Shown piece by piece: positions 26,572 to 38,270 of a DNA stretch of 64,000 bases. The stretch spans positions 94,297,969 to 94,361,968 of the forward strand of contig NC_092862.1 of assembly GCF_032062135.1 (NCBI RefSeq). The letters are read 5' to 3'. The DNA is from Pyxicephalus adspersus (taxonomy: Eukaryota; Chordata; Amphibia; Anura; Pyxicephalidae). Every line of letters begins with the position of its first letter. The first letter of the stretch is position 1. The notes under the pieces were generated by a model. It searched no databases. It saw nothing but the letters and a program-made list of their open reading frames with translations, and was not told the DNA's origin. Both the position numbers and the translations under genes were made by a program.

Positions 26572-26899
26572 ACATCTCAGCCAAGCCCTGGTGGTAAGTC
26601 TTCATGCAGCAGCGAGCAGTCCCCCATCAGCAACTATACCAACAGTGGGATCGAGCTTACTCTGAATAATGGAGGCAGCATAGGAGACCTCAGCACCCTA
26701 GATGATACCCCTATCATGGACTCTACCATTTCCACAGCAACCACAGGACTTGGTTTACAAGGCAGGAGGATAATGACAGGAACTAAATGGATGGAACAAG
26801 TTAAATTAGAAAGAATCAAACAGATTAATGGTATACTTCCAAGACTGAACCCTGTACCACCTTCCAAGGCCCCATCTCTGCCACCTATAATGGGAAATG
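26572..26899 (+). CDS. gli3: GLI3 coding exon (probably exon 14)
   Basis: This exon is 328 bp: 109 codons plus one base, so it ends in phase 1. It follows AG at 26570-26571 and precedes GTAAGC at 26900. It encodes [20 protein letters not shown], then [20 protein letters not shown] and [11 protein letters not shown], followed by [20 protein letters not shown], all diagnostic for GLI3. This region lies in the segment between the fingers and the phosphorylation cluster that controls limited proteasomal processing of full-length GLI3 to its repressor form. The next exon starts with GT, making the split glycine codon in MGNG. Confidence 0.97.
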
Positions 26900-27092
26900 G
26901 TAAGCTGAACCATAATATTCTCAATATGTGTGATACTGTAGCTAATATTACTGTATTATTACTAGCATGTATTGAAGAGTTTGAATTATTTTGCACCGCT
27001 CAGTTTCATTTTATTATCACTAAATATGAATAAATATTTTGGTCTGTTAAATCACAAAAATTAATAACCTTTTCCTTACTCGGTTTCCATAG
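26900..27092 (+). other. gli3: GLI3 intron (probably intron 14), 193 bp
   Basis: This short intron lies between the GTAAGC donor and the acceptor ccatAG at 27091-27092. Reading through from the upstream exon stays open for 43 codons before a stop at 27031-27033, so only splicing joins the two exons in frame. Confidence 0.92.
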
Positions 27093-29293
27093 GTTTCCAG
27101 CCAGGCAGCAACCTTAGTTTGGGAGACTCAATGTCAATTCTTCCTAATAGAAATGAGTTTTCAAGTACTGACATCACAGTATTAAATATTCTGAACAGTA
27201 GAAGGGACAGCAATACTAGTACAATCAGCTCTGCATACTTAAGTAGTCGAAGATCATCTGGAATTTCACCATGTTTTTCTAGCCGAAGATCCAGTGAGGC
27301 TTCCCAAGCAGAAGGAAGGGTTCAAAATATCAGTGTTGCAGATTCATATGATCCTATCTCAACCGATGCTTCAAGAAGGTCAAGTGAAGCAAGTCAGTGT
27401 GATGGTCTGCCTAGCCTCCTTAGCCTGACTCCAGCACAGCAATACAGGTTAAAAGCTAAATATGCTGCTGCTACAGGTGGTCCTCCACCAACACCATTAC
27501 CTAACATGGACATGATGAGTCTGAAGACGAGAATAGCATTATTGGGCGACACGAGAGACAGTAGATTATCTCCTCTTTCTTCAAACAATGTTCCTAGGAG
27601 ATGTAGTGACAGTGGAGTAAGTACTTTTGGCAGGAGACATTTAATTCCTAGTGAGTTACAAGCAAATTCTATGCGTAGGGCAAGTGATCCTGTTAAAATG
27701 GTCTCTTCTAACCTAGCTACTGGTAGAGTTCAGCGTTTCAACAGTCTAAACAGCATCAATTCTCATGATATGCCTGTACTTACTGATAGGCGCAATTTGG
27801 CATTGCAAAATTATACACGCAATGTATACTCTCCATGTCCTCCCAGCATTAGTGAAAATGTGGCCCTGGAGGCCATGATCATGGAAGCTGAAAGGAATCT
27901 GGATGATGAAGACTTTTTGCCAGATGATATGGTTCAGTACCTTAATTTACAAAACCAAAGTTTGTATGATAACTTACAGAACATTGAGGCAGACACACAA
28001 CAAAACAATGCAGCTTCAACAAGGAACATTAATTATGATCACTCCCATATGACTAATGGCTTGTTTAATCAGCATGTACGCAATGGGGAGCAGCTAGACC
28101 AAGTAAATAATAAGAATGACCTCCCAATACAGTGGAATGAAGTTAGCTCAGGCAGTGCAGATCAGTCCCCTTCTAGAATTAAGTATGGGCAACGTTCTGC
28201 TACACAACAAATTCGACCTTTTGGTTTGTACAGTAATATGGTGGTTCAGCAGCAAAACATGTTTAAAACTGGACAGTCACAGCAAAGGGGCTACCATAAT
28301 GCACAGAATAATTCTCAAACGATACAGCATAATTATATGTACACTAGTTCAATGACTAATAAAGACCAGCAATATCCAGTACCCTGTAGCCCAGCAACCA
28401 GGGTGCAGAAATGTGCAAATAACAGCCAGGTAAACAGTGCACTGCAGAACTTTGTATCATCCATGCACTACGCTGAGCAGGTAACGGATGCAGCTCAAGT
28501 GTTACAGAATCAAAATCTTCAAAACCAGGAATATATGCAACAAATTGCAACTGAACACATGATATATGGCATGAATTTATTGGGAGTAAATCGATCTAAT
28601 CAGGCAGTTTCGGGACAAAACATTCAAAATGTGGAAGCTGCCCAGAATTTTCCACCAATACAATCCAATGGTACCCAACAATATCCACAGTCCAGGAATT
28701 ATCCGGCATGCTCTATCACTGGTGGGAATGGCAGGCAAAATGTACAAAGAAGTATATCATATATTCAAGATCAAGTAAATGACAACAGCCAACACATTTA
28801 CAAAATTAATGGTATAAAGACAGAAATGGCACCACAGCAACACTGTGCAAATTCACAGAACTACTCAGGTCAGTTGTATGACCAGCCAATAGGATACCCG
28901 CAGCAGAGATTGAAATCCGGCTCCCTGTCTATACAAGAAGGCAACTGCCTAACAGAAGACAGTAATAATGCAAGTGCTTCTGAGCTTCTCTCACCAGGAG
29001 TTAACCAAGTTACAAGTACAGTGAATAATATTGATGGCAGCAGTTTAGATGGGGTGCAAATTGATTTTGATGCCATCATAGATGATGGGGATCATGCCAG
29101 CCTAATTTCAGGAGCTCTAAGCCCAAGCATCTTCCAGAACCTGTCACGTAATTCATCACGTCTTACAACTCCCCGAGCGTCTCTTACATTCCCAGCCATG
29201 CCAGTAAGCACCACTAACATGGCAATTGGGGACATGAGTTCTTTGCTAACTTCACTTGCAGAAGAAAGCAAGTTCCTGGCTGTTATGCAATAG
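27093..29293 (+). CDS. gli3: GLI3 last coding exon (probably exon 15): phosphorylation cluster and activation domain
   Basis: This 2,201 bp exon runs from AG at 27091-27092 to the TAG at 29291-29293 and encodes the last 732 residues. The first part carries six RRxS-type PKA sites: RRDS (serine codon 27209), SRRSSG (27257), SRRSSE (27293), SRRSSE (27383), RRCSD and RRASDP. In GLI proteins these prime CK1/GSK3 phosphorylation and beta-TrCP binding, which sends GLI3 for processing or degradation. Next come the conserved SLLSLTPAQQYRLKAKYAAA block, DEDFLPDDMVQYLN, and DLPIQWNEVSSGSAD. The C-terminus has the acidic FDAIIDDGDH activation motif, SRLTTPRAS, and MAIGDMSSLLTSLAEESKF before the end. The middle (about 27945-28890) is rich in asparagine and glutamine and diverges from the mammalian protein. 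Confidence 0.98.
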
Positions 29294-30870
29294 AGGACTG
29301 AAACGAACTTTACATGACTATGAAAGAAACTCATTTTATATGTATGTATGTATTTTAGCTATTTTCATCCCAGTTAAAAGGGATACATTCAAAGTATGTT
29401 CCATTATGGAATAATGACTGAAGCCCTAAAGTGTTGTAGGGAGAAATAGTCTTCCATTTCAATTTTGGATCAGTATTGACAGCTTATACCATGCATTTGT
29501 TTTTCTTGCTGAATGGGTCCTTTGCTTCTTCCTAAATGTAAAGCATTGTAATAGTGTGATGTATGTGCATGTTGGATATGTTTTGTTCTTAATTATCCTT
29601 AGTTGTTTGGTTGAGTCATTAAAGTGGCTGATCTTGTGTAAATGTGTTTTATTGGAAAACTTAACTTGCCATTTTAAACTAACTTATCACATCTTGTTGT
29701 GACAGCCCTTTCTTATTCATCCTTTTGTCAATTTTGCAAATAATGCAGTTGTATTTATGCACCACTAGAGTGTTAATACATCCAGACTACATTTCTGGAT
29801 GGTGTTAAAGGTAGCATGCCAAAAACAAAGTACAGAAAATGGCTTAGTCTAATAAATGTATCATTATTTACATAAATTTTGTATGCTTGTTTTTTTCATC
29901 TTGGAATATTAGGAAGAATAAGGAGGTTTATCCATTAAAAATGGGCATATACGCAAAGGCAATCATTATGTCATGTCATGCCAATTTTAATAAAGGCCAG
30001 TCATGACTTATCTAGTTCCTGTAAACATATATATGCCATATGGCCCAGACTTTTTTTTAACACTGACATTTTTGTTTATAACTTGATGTAATAAAAAGGC
30101 AATCTGTAGAAAGGGAAATCTCCACTTGTATTTTTTTATAATTATTGTTATTATTGTGTGCAAAGTGTATGGTACTCTTGTTTTTGACATGATGATTCAG
30201 TACTTGACTTCATGTAGCACTGCATACATAATTTCCCAAAGGGGGTTGATTTGAATTATGTTAAGTCTTTATATGGTACTACTTTATTGTTCAATTTTTT
30301 GTTGTACTATGTCTACAGTTTTATACATTACACATCAGTGTTTTAGTTCTTTATTGAAATGTATGTGCCTTACTTTATGTTTATTCTTTAAATGGGGACC
30401 AAGAATATTGCCAAGCCATAGCCATTCTTTCACAGTTATAAAATTCAGAAGATAACATGCCACTTTTACTCAAGTTTGACACCTGTTACTTGTTTTTAAC
30501 GATGGTTTATTTTGTGAATTTTTGGAAAGGCTGTGTATGGCACATTCTTTAAGATTGTAAGATTGAAGCAAGTACTTTTGTCACTTTTTTATTTTTTACT
30601 TTTTTTCATTGAAAAGTGTAATCTTTTTCAAGTGTAAATAGCTAAAAATGCGCTAGGGATAGAATATCTCTTTAGGGATGCTAGTCATAGTACACACCTA
30701 AAACAGAAGTGCATCAAATAGTGTCAAGTCTAGGACCAGCCTGAAGGATCTGTAGCATACTGTATACAATAACTGTACTTTTTGCTCTCAGAGCCACTTA
30801 GCTTTTTGTAACAAAAAATAAAAATGATTAAAAAAATTATTACTTTAATAATAAAGAACTTTGTACCTGA
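29294..30870 (+). other. gli3: GLI3 3' untranslated region
   Basis: AT-rich sequence after the stop codon has no further coding frame. Its 3' limit is inferred from the poly(A) signal at 30850-30855 followed by a GT/T-rich stretch at about 30868-30885. Earlier AATAAA words near 29851, 29988, 30089 and 30817 could give shorter forms. A Pumilio-type word TGTAAATA occurs near 30634. The end could lie elsewhere, since no transcript is available here. Confidence 0.6.
30850..30855 (+). terminator. gli3: Candidate GLI3 polyadenylation signal AATAAA
   Basis: A canonical hexamer lies about 1.56 kb after the stop codon. It is followed 12-30 bases later by TGTGTGTTTTTTT, a typical downstream GU/U-rich element. 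It is the best signal-plus-element pair among the AATAAA words in the presumptive UTR. Confidence 0.55.
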
Positions 30871-33437
30871 ATGTGTGTTTTTTTAAGTTTTTTATATTGC
30901 ATCATTGTTGTAATTACATGTAATGCCAATAATCACTACAATACTTTGCCAGTGCACAGAGAAGAAATCCAATTTCTGAGTTAAGATTTAATCTGTCAGT
31001 TTTGTATTGATGGGTCATAATGATGGCTAGATCCTGATTAATCCATGTTTTGTGCAAGCTCCAAAAGGTTCTCCATTAGTCGGGATGAGATCAGTCCATA
31101 TTTAATAGAAAAAAATACATTTAATCATGTCTTTATCCCTAACAGAAATGTAATAATTTTCTTTTCAAATTAAAAAAAAATAATGATGGATCATCAAAAC
31201 CATCTGAAGTAAGAGAATATGGGCATATTCTGTGGGCAAAAGTAAGATTTTCTTGTTCAGATTTTGTGGTAAAGAAAAATAAATACACTCTAATCTCTAT
31301 AGACTATAAACCAGACATAAATACCATTACACCAGAAATGCCATTTTGTACATGTGATCCTAAGTAAAAAAGACATTTTAAAGTTTGAAGATATCTTTCC
31401 AACCTCTATTAGCCTGAAAGCCGGATTCTGTACCCCAAAAGCTATCCATCTCTCTTCTATTCCATCTCATGAAAATGATTATATTGGTTACAAAGGAGAG
31501 GAGAGGAAAGCCTATTGGTATATACTGTATGGTACACGAATTAAGGCAAGACTGCTTTTAGTTTTCAAAAGATAGGGTTTGGATCACTTTTTGGGTGCCT
31601 AAGGATATTTAGGCAACATTCAAACCATGCTTAAGTCAGTAAGACAAATAGATGTAAGTAAAAGTCCTCTTGTATTTATGGCACATAAAATGTTTAATAA
31701 TAAAAGGTATTCCTGTTTTGTTGAACCTTAGAGAATTGGTGTGTGGAGAAAGTGAGCTGTTCATAGAGATTTTCATATAGGAAAGTCCAAATTTTCACCC
31801 TACTGCCTGTAGGTACCTCATATATTCCCTCTACCCGCTTGCCTGTGGGTACTTCATATATTCCCAACTTGCCGCTTGACTTGATGTCACTCTACAGTCA
31901 GTGTGTAGCAGTGTAAACATTTGAGTAATGGGACCTCGCAGAAACAAAGTAAAGGTATGTAGCTAACCATGCATTAGAGAAAAACATGCAAATACTATTA
32001 CCTTGTCTCTGTGAAGTCTCTCTTCTTTCCTGTAACATCTTTTACGGAACATCTTTCCGTACATCAAGTCTAGTAATGCTTCAGTGGGGATCATACCCTA
32101 TACCCTGTAATTAAATACCCAGTATTTACCTGTAAAATCCCAGGTTCAAGCACACTAGGTTTTGTATTGAAGCAGATATAAGGGAAACTGTCAATTGTTT
32201 TACTTCACTTTAATAGTTACCCCCTTCACATATTAAAGTCAATTAAACTCTGTACACTTATTTGCTTTTATTGCACGTAAGCATCCTACTTTTCAGGAAA
32301 TCAATAACTGCATTTCAAGTGAAATGAGTGATTTCTTATATCCTGTATGTATAGTTATAAGGAAATATTATGCATTAGGAAGGCTAGAAAGGTTATTCTA
32401 AATGTGAAACAGAAAAGAACTTTTAAAAATACTAGTGAATGGCAATTAAATTTAATGAAAACTTGAGGAAAGCGAGAAAAAGGTGATCAAGTATGAGGAG
32501 CTATAAGTAAAAACTGGCAAATAGCCCAACAAGATAAGGGAATAAAAATGTACATAAGTATCCTACAAACTGATAACATGTACAACACAGTTTTGTTTAT
32601 TGAACAAACCAATTTGAATGGTTGCAGATTGTTAGCTGACACTGGGATGGGATCTTTGTGACTAAACAACTGTTTTCAGGATTTTCACAGAAGTGATTTA
32701 AAAACTATATATAAGTAATTACAGTAAAAATCGTAAGTGCAATTCACCAAGAATGAGCTAGAGGTAAAAAAGAAAAGGGTAAATTTATCGTTTGTATGAA
32801 AGCTTCTGGCCTATTAGAACTAAATGATAGGAAATACATGTGTTTTTTTAATCAAAATATGAAGATACAGGTAGTCCTCGGGTTAAGGACATCCGACATA
32901 CGGACGAGTCCTAGATACAAACGGGGCTTCCCTGCTCCCTCGTGTGCAGGACGGAGGCTTGGAGGGGGAGGGGGTGGTTTGCATGACTTGCATAAGAAAT
33001 CTTTTGCTAAACACAGCTGAGACTGAGCTCTTCTGTAAGCTCTTGTAACTCTTTAATGACCAAGACAAACTCTGCAGTTGTTTTTTTTAGCATATCAAAG
33101 CACAGCTTGCTCCAGAAGTTAATGAATGTCTAGGCTCCATAAAGTTTTTTGTCAGTATGTTAATTTGGATCCACTATTGCATTAACATCTATTTACACAG
33201 CATGTTTTAGTTCCCAAGTTTTTTTGTTTGGGTTATTTTAAGGATTTTTGGACAGTTTCTTCCCTTATTTTTTAGGCATTTTTTGATATTTTGTAACATT
33301 TTTTGTCAGTTATGCACGTCTAATTTTTGTTGTAAAGTTTCATGGAACAAATGTACAGATAAATAGAATATTCGAGCCAACAGCATTTTTAAGGAGCTAC
33401 TGGTGTTCTCCACAGCACCCTACAAAGGATGATGGAG

Positions 33438-33476
<39 letters not shown>

Positions 33477-33835
33477 TAAATCCACCTACCAATTATAAAT
33501 CAACAATCTTGCTCCACTGATTTAGTCATTACAGAATATAACCAAGGACTAATGAGAGCATGGCCAACCTACTAAGATAATGATTTTTCCTAAATTATTA
33601 TACATATCCCAAGTGCCCCAAATCCAATTCTATTTTAAATAACTTTCCAAGGATATCAGGAGAGATTTTGAAACTTCCAGTCTTCCAGATTAGCTTTTGT
33701 CAACTTTAATTTTTGCTATCCTGACACCAAATTAGCTGTGATATATGATTGGCTCTAGTTGTATCACATCGCCAAACATCCTAATAAGATTAAATTTATC
33801 TTTTCCAAAATGCTGCACGCATAAAACATCTAGGC
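30871..33835. other. Intergenic, AT-rich, downstream of GLI3
   Basis: No gene was recognised here. A repeat-like GC-rich block lies at 32869-33110 and a (TA)n tract at 33440-33472. The remainder looks like unique AT-rich sequence. Confidence 0.7.
32869..33110. repeat. Putative dispersed repeat beginning CAGGTAGTCCTCGGGTTAAG
   Basis: This block is much richer in GC and CpG than its surroundings (ACATCCGACATACGGACGAG, then a G-rich run). Its opening resembles a dispersed amphibian repeat that I recall beginning with a similar CAGGTAGTCC word. I see no terminal repeats or coding frame. Confidence 0.4.
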
Positions 33836-35537
33836 CAGGGATCAGCAACCTCTACTATCAAAAGAGCCATTTTGCCCACTCTTCCACCAAAGAAAAATAG
33901 TCTGGAGCCGCAAAACATAACACAGTTTATAAACTTTTAAAAGTTTAAATCTTTTTTTATTTTAACTGTTACAACAACGGAATACAACAAACAGAAGTAC
34001 AGTGTGCATATGTAGACCTACTGTGAAATAAATGAAACACCGAACTATGCCCCTAGTATCATGATTTATTTTTTGAATTTGTGCAGTTTTTATAGTTTTT
34101 CACTGGATTTATTATACCCATGATTAATGTAATCATTTCTTTCTTGTATATACTTTTATATTTTAAAATCCAGCAATCATAATTTGTTTTCCCAAAATTA
34201 ATAGGTTTTTATTTGTTAATTGATAAATAGAATACTGAGTAAATAAACATATTAATATCATTATAAAGTTATCTAAATAAATTAATATATAACCTACATA
34301 ATTATGTATATCAAATATTACATTGTTGGAAAAAAATATTAAGTAACTTACATTTGAATTCTGCTGCCCATTTGTGAGGTTATGTATCTCCAGCCTTAGT
34401 ATCAGCGTTTCTATGCCGAGTAAGATGAGGAAGGTGCTTCTCCTTTTATGTATCCAGTCCGAGTCCCACGTGGAGCAATAATGCACCTTGATGTTTGTTT
34501 CAAGGTAAAAACCCGGGAACACGTGGGACACAGGACTCCTATCAGCAGCATGGACTCCCTTGAGCTAAAGCCCCCTAAAATTTCAACTCTGCTCATCAAA
34601 ATAATCTACCCTGTTACACATTGCTGGAGGCTTGTAACGCCAATGTGTAACGGTAGATTTTTTTGATGGGGGGAGTTTTTTATGTTCTGACGATAGCCTA
34701 ATGATGAGATTTTAGGGAGTGTTAGCCACAGGTGTCCCCCTCTTGCATCTCTAATTTTGTTCACCAGTACCCCTTCCCGTCCCTGAGAAATTGGGGTTCA
34801 GGTGCTAGAAGCCTCCAGCAATGTGTAAGAGGGTGGATTTTTTTGATGGGCAGATGTTCTGACGATGACCTAACGAGTAAATTTTAGGGGGTGTTAGTCA
34901 GAGGTGTCCCCCACTTGCACCTATACTTTTGGTTTTGTACATCTCCCCATTCCAGAGAAATTGGACTTCAAAGTCGGGAAGGGGACAGCGTAGTGTAGTA
35001 TGACATTTCTAATTTTGTGACGTGTAGGTATAAATTTGGGGTTCACACCTCCTTGCTACGTAAGTCGCCCTGGGGGTCCATAATTTGAATGTTTAATTCC
35101 GGGCTTCTTACTTTTAAAACAGCAACCCTCATGTTCAATTTGACCTATTTTTTATAATTATGACCACCATATTTAAAAAGTTGTTAAAGGTGGGGAACTG
35201 CTAGCTATGAGGGTCCCCTGTGTACCCTGAAAAGTTCAAGTCAGTAGGACATACTATTTAAGAGATATGGGGGTTTGTACTGGGAGAGATCGAAGTCTGC
35301 AGTAGATGACATGCAGCATTCATACACAAACACAGCTGTGAAACTTTCCTGACGATGACGTCATTGTACTTTGTAATTTATTTCACGGGTAGATTTTTGT
35401 GTTAGAACACCGGAAGGGGAATCTCCCTCCTCCGCAGTATTTACGGGAGGAAGAGGATCCCCCATCAGGGATCTCCCTTCGGCGGCCAAAAGGAGCCACA
35501 ACAAGGAGGCTAAAGAGCCACAGGTTGCCGATCCCTG
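33836..35537. mobile_element. Non-autonomous hAT-type element, 1.7 kb, intact target duplication
   Basis: The ends are CAGGGATCAGCAACCT and AGGTTGCCGATCCCTG, near-perfect inverted repeats. The 8-bp duplication ATCTAGGC lies at 33828-33835 and 35538-35545. Subterminal AAAGAGCCATTT / TAAAGAGCCACA motifs also mirror each other. Inside, two tandem copies of a unit with a period of about 175-180 bp (each with TTTTTTTGATGGG and AGGTGTCCCCC) occur at about 34645-34740 and 34822-34912. No transposase-like frame was found, so this is a large non-autonomous member. Confidence 0.9.
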
Positions 35538-35545
35538 ATCTAGGC

Positions 35546-38270
35546 CAACTTTACTATCAGGGAACTTTTATTACATTTACACAAATACAAGAACAATTTG
35601 AGCTCCTGTTCTCTTAAATATTTTAATTGCCATCGACTAAGTCATACAGCTGGGCCTCTCATGTTATCCTGCAACAACATTTGAAACCTTACTCATTAAG
35701 GGAAATTCTTCAGTAGGATTCAGATACACAAATGCAGTGTCAGTCTAAATAAACTATATAAAATATAGTCTAAATGGGTCTTTGCCAGGCCTTAGACAGA
35801 ATTTGTTGCAGCTACCACCACTTCTGCTGTGACTGCCACCAGGCTGGAAGTGTACGGCGGCACCACCTGACTGAACAAGTGAGAGATGTGGAATGAGAAG
35901 CCAGTAACATGGAGGATATTGAGCAGATTGCTAAGTCTGCTGTTTGGGGAACTCAGACAAGTAAAGATTTAGAGGTGGTTAACACAACACAAGATGCTTT
36001 TAAACTGGGATCACCATGGAACAGAATGATAATGGCTTATCTAACCAAACTAAACAGGGCTATTCTGTCTGTGAATAGGCATAGTAAGTGTGTATATTTA
36101 ATGTAAATGTATCATTGTGTGGATATATTTGTATATATGTGCATACGTGTGTTTCATATGTTTACTGTATATATTTTGGTAATGGAGTATATGTAGGACA
36201 TGTGGATATATAGGCATAAAAACTTGTATTTGTGAATATATGTATGAACATGAGTAAAGTGTTTATGTGTACAAATGTACATGTGGGTATATATGTGGGT
36301 AAATGTATATAAGTGTGGATGTATATGTGTAATGGTGGGCATAAATGTCTGTGTGAATATACAGTGTGTGTGCAGGTGTGTATTTTAATAGGGAATATTT
36401 TATTGGGAATTCACTCATATCTCCCATACCCAGATTGTTAGAACTATAAAATGTATAGCTGTGTATAATAAACTGTCTGCTTGCTATACTACAAAATCTT
36501 TTCATACATTTCTATAAATTTAAAACTTACTCCTTCCCTGACATCACAGTTACTCAAACTGCTAAATTAAATGTGCTAGATTCAAGACATATTTATGATT
36601 TTCTCATTGGCCACTATTGTACATGCTGATACATGCAACAATATACGTAACTATTGTTTTTATATGAATATAAACATATTCAAATAAACTAGGGCAAGTA
36701 AAAACTTAGAGGACATTGGGCTTCATTTATTAAAGCTCTAAAAGACCGGAGAAGAAGGACTATCATGGGAGAACTTGTGTGATTCAGAAAACCTGGAATG
36801 AATTTCTTCAAAATCATTTGCTAATACTTGGCAAATGTTTTCAATCCTCATTCAGACTCAATCCAGGTTTGCAAGATCATTGAGGTACTCCAAGGATAGC
36901 CTATCCTCTCCAGAAGGCTCCAGGTTCGCCAGATCACCCAGGTTCACTGATGAAAGTGTATCCTCTCAGTCTTGGAGAGCTTTAATAAACCAGGCCTATT
37001 GTGTCACTGCTAACATTCAAAACAGTAATCAATGGTAATGCCAATAAAAGCAACATGAATAAATACATCCATGGTATAAATCACACAGATTTAGTCTAAT
37101 AATATATATATCTATCTTTTTCCATTTTTTACAGGTTTTAATTGTTTTGTATGTTCGAGTTGGTTATGATGGGTCACTTACTCCTAAATTATATTCCGCG
37201 TATTATTTGTGGCTAACAGTAGATGGTATACTATAACCCAACAACAAAAGGTTGTTACACCCTAGAGGACACAGCACAATCTATAAGTGTGACCAGAGTA
37301 TAAACTAGGATTATTCCTCTAATGGCATTTTGATGGGGGAATATTTTGTAAAATCTCAGTTTATACTCGAGAATGTATAGTTTTTAATGTATTCTGTCTT
37401 TCTTTAAACTAGGACAGTGAAATATTATATTCTTAATTGCCCTTTAATAAATCCTTGTATTAGATTAGAACCCCATTTTTCTTTTGTTTCAATAAATTTT
37501 TATTAGAATATTTAAGAATAAAAAAACAGAGGTACTATTCCAAAACAAAACAATCCAATAAAACATTCCATCACTGGAGGTGGAGAAAAAGATGGCAGAA
37601 AATATCAAAAACATACAACAAGATCAGAGCTAAGTACAAAGCAGCAGGACTTTGTAACGAACTTGCGCTGCAGAATGGGCTGTTGAATCATAAATGAGCA
37701 CAATGGAGAGTATGGCCCCCTTAAATGGGGGGAGAGTGAGCCATTCCAGCGGCCTATTCCCATCGTCAGTGCGTATAGGGGGCCAGTCGCAGCTGAATCC
37801 CCAGGTGTGTCCAGGAATATCAGCGAGAATGTTACTAAACCAGAATGATAGAAAGTAAAAAAGGCAGAGAAGAAAGAGAAAAGAAGGAGAAAAAGAGAGA
37901 GTAGGGGGAGAGAAGGTTGGACAGGTCTACATATAGAGCAATAATAACATCTCCAGTTAATTTTTTACGTCTTCCAACAATAAAGCCCTAAAGTGTTAAA
38001 CTCATGCCGTCCCAGCCCAATGGCATATAATAATTAATCCAAAGTGACCATAGAACCCCATTTTTTAAAGGTTACTTCTTGTGCCTACATGCACCAAGAA
38101 TAAATGGCACCTTCCAAGCAGTAATGTAACATAAAAAAAAATTAAGAAATAAATAAAAGATGGGGCACAATAAATTGACAGGCAATAAAACACTTTATAT
38201 AGAGAGATGTTTTATTTTAAACCAAATGAACCATAGATGCTTTGGAATCTCTGCCCACATAGTTCTTTAA
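35546..38270. other. Intergenic sequence with a foldback MITE and a TG/TA-rich tract
   Basis: No gene was recognised. 36100-36380 is a degenerate TGTATAT/GTGGGTAT-rich simple-sequence tract, 36718-36996 is a foldback MITE, and 37489-38060 is A-rich repeat-like sequence. A 65-codon frame at 35909-36106 has no recognisable similarity. Confidence 0.65.
36718..36996. mobile_element. Foldback MITE, about 280 bp, long imperfect inverted repeats
   Basis: The left end, GGGCTTCATTTATTAAAGC, matches the reverse complement of the right end, GCTTTAATAAACCAGGCC. The match continues inward for about 80 bases (GGATAC/ACTTTCATCA and CCTGGA words on both arms), so the whole element can fold into one hairpin. 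It has no coding capacity and no clear target duplication. Confidence 0.75.

Noticed and set aside
26900..27033. Extension of the exon 14 frame into the intron
   Set aside because: Good GTAAGC donor at 26900, and the conserved GLI3 sequence resumes only after the acceptor at 27091-27092, so this is intron.
35909..36106. 65-codon frame starting MEDIEQIAK
   Set aside because: It reads plausibly but has no recognisable family, no promoter or exon context, and is short enough to be chance.
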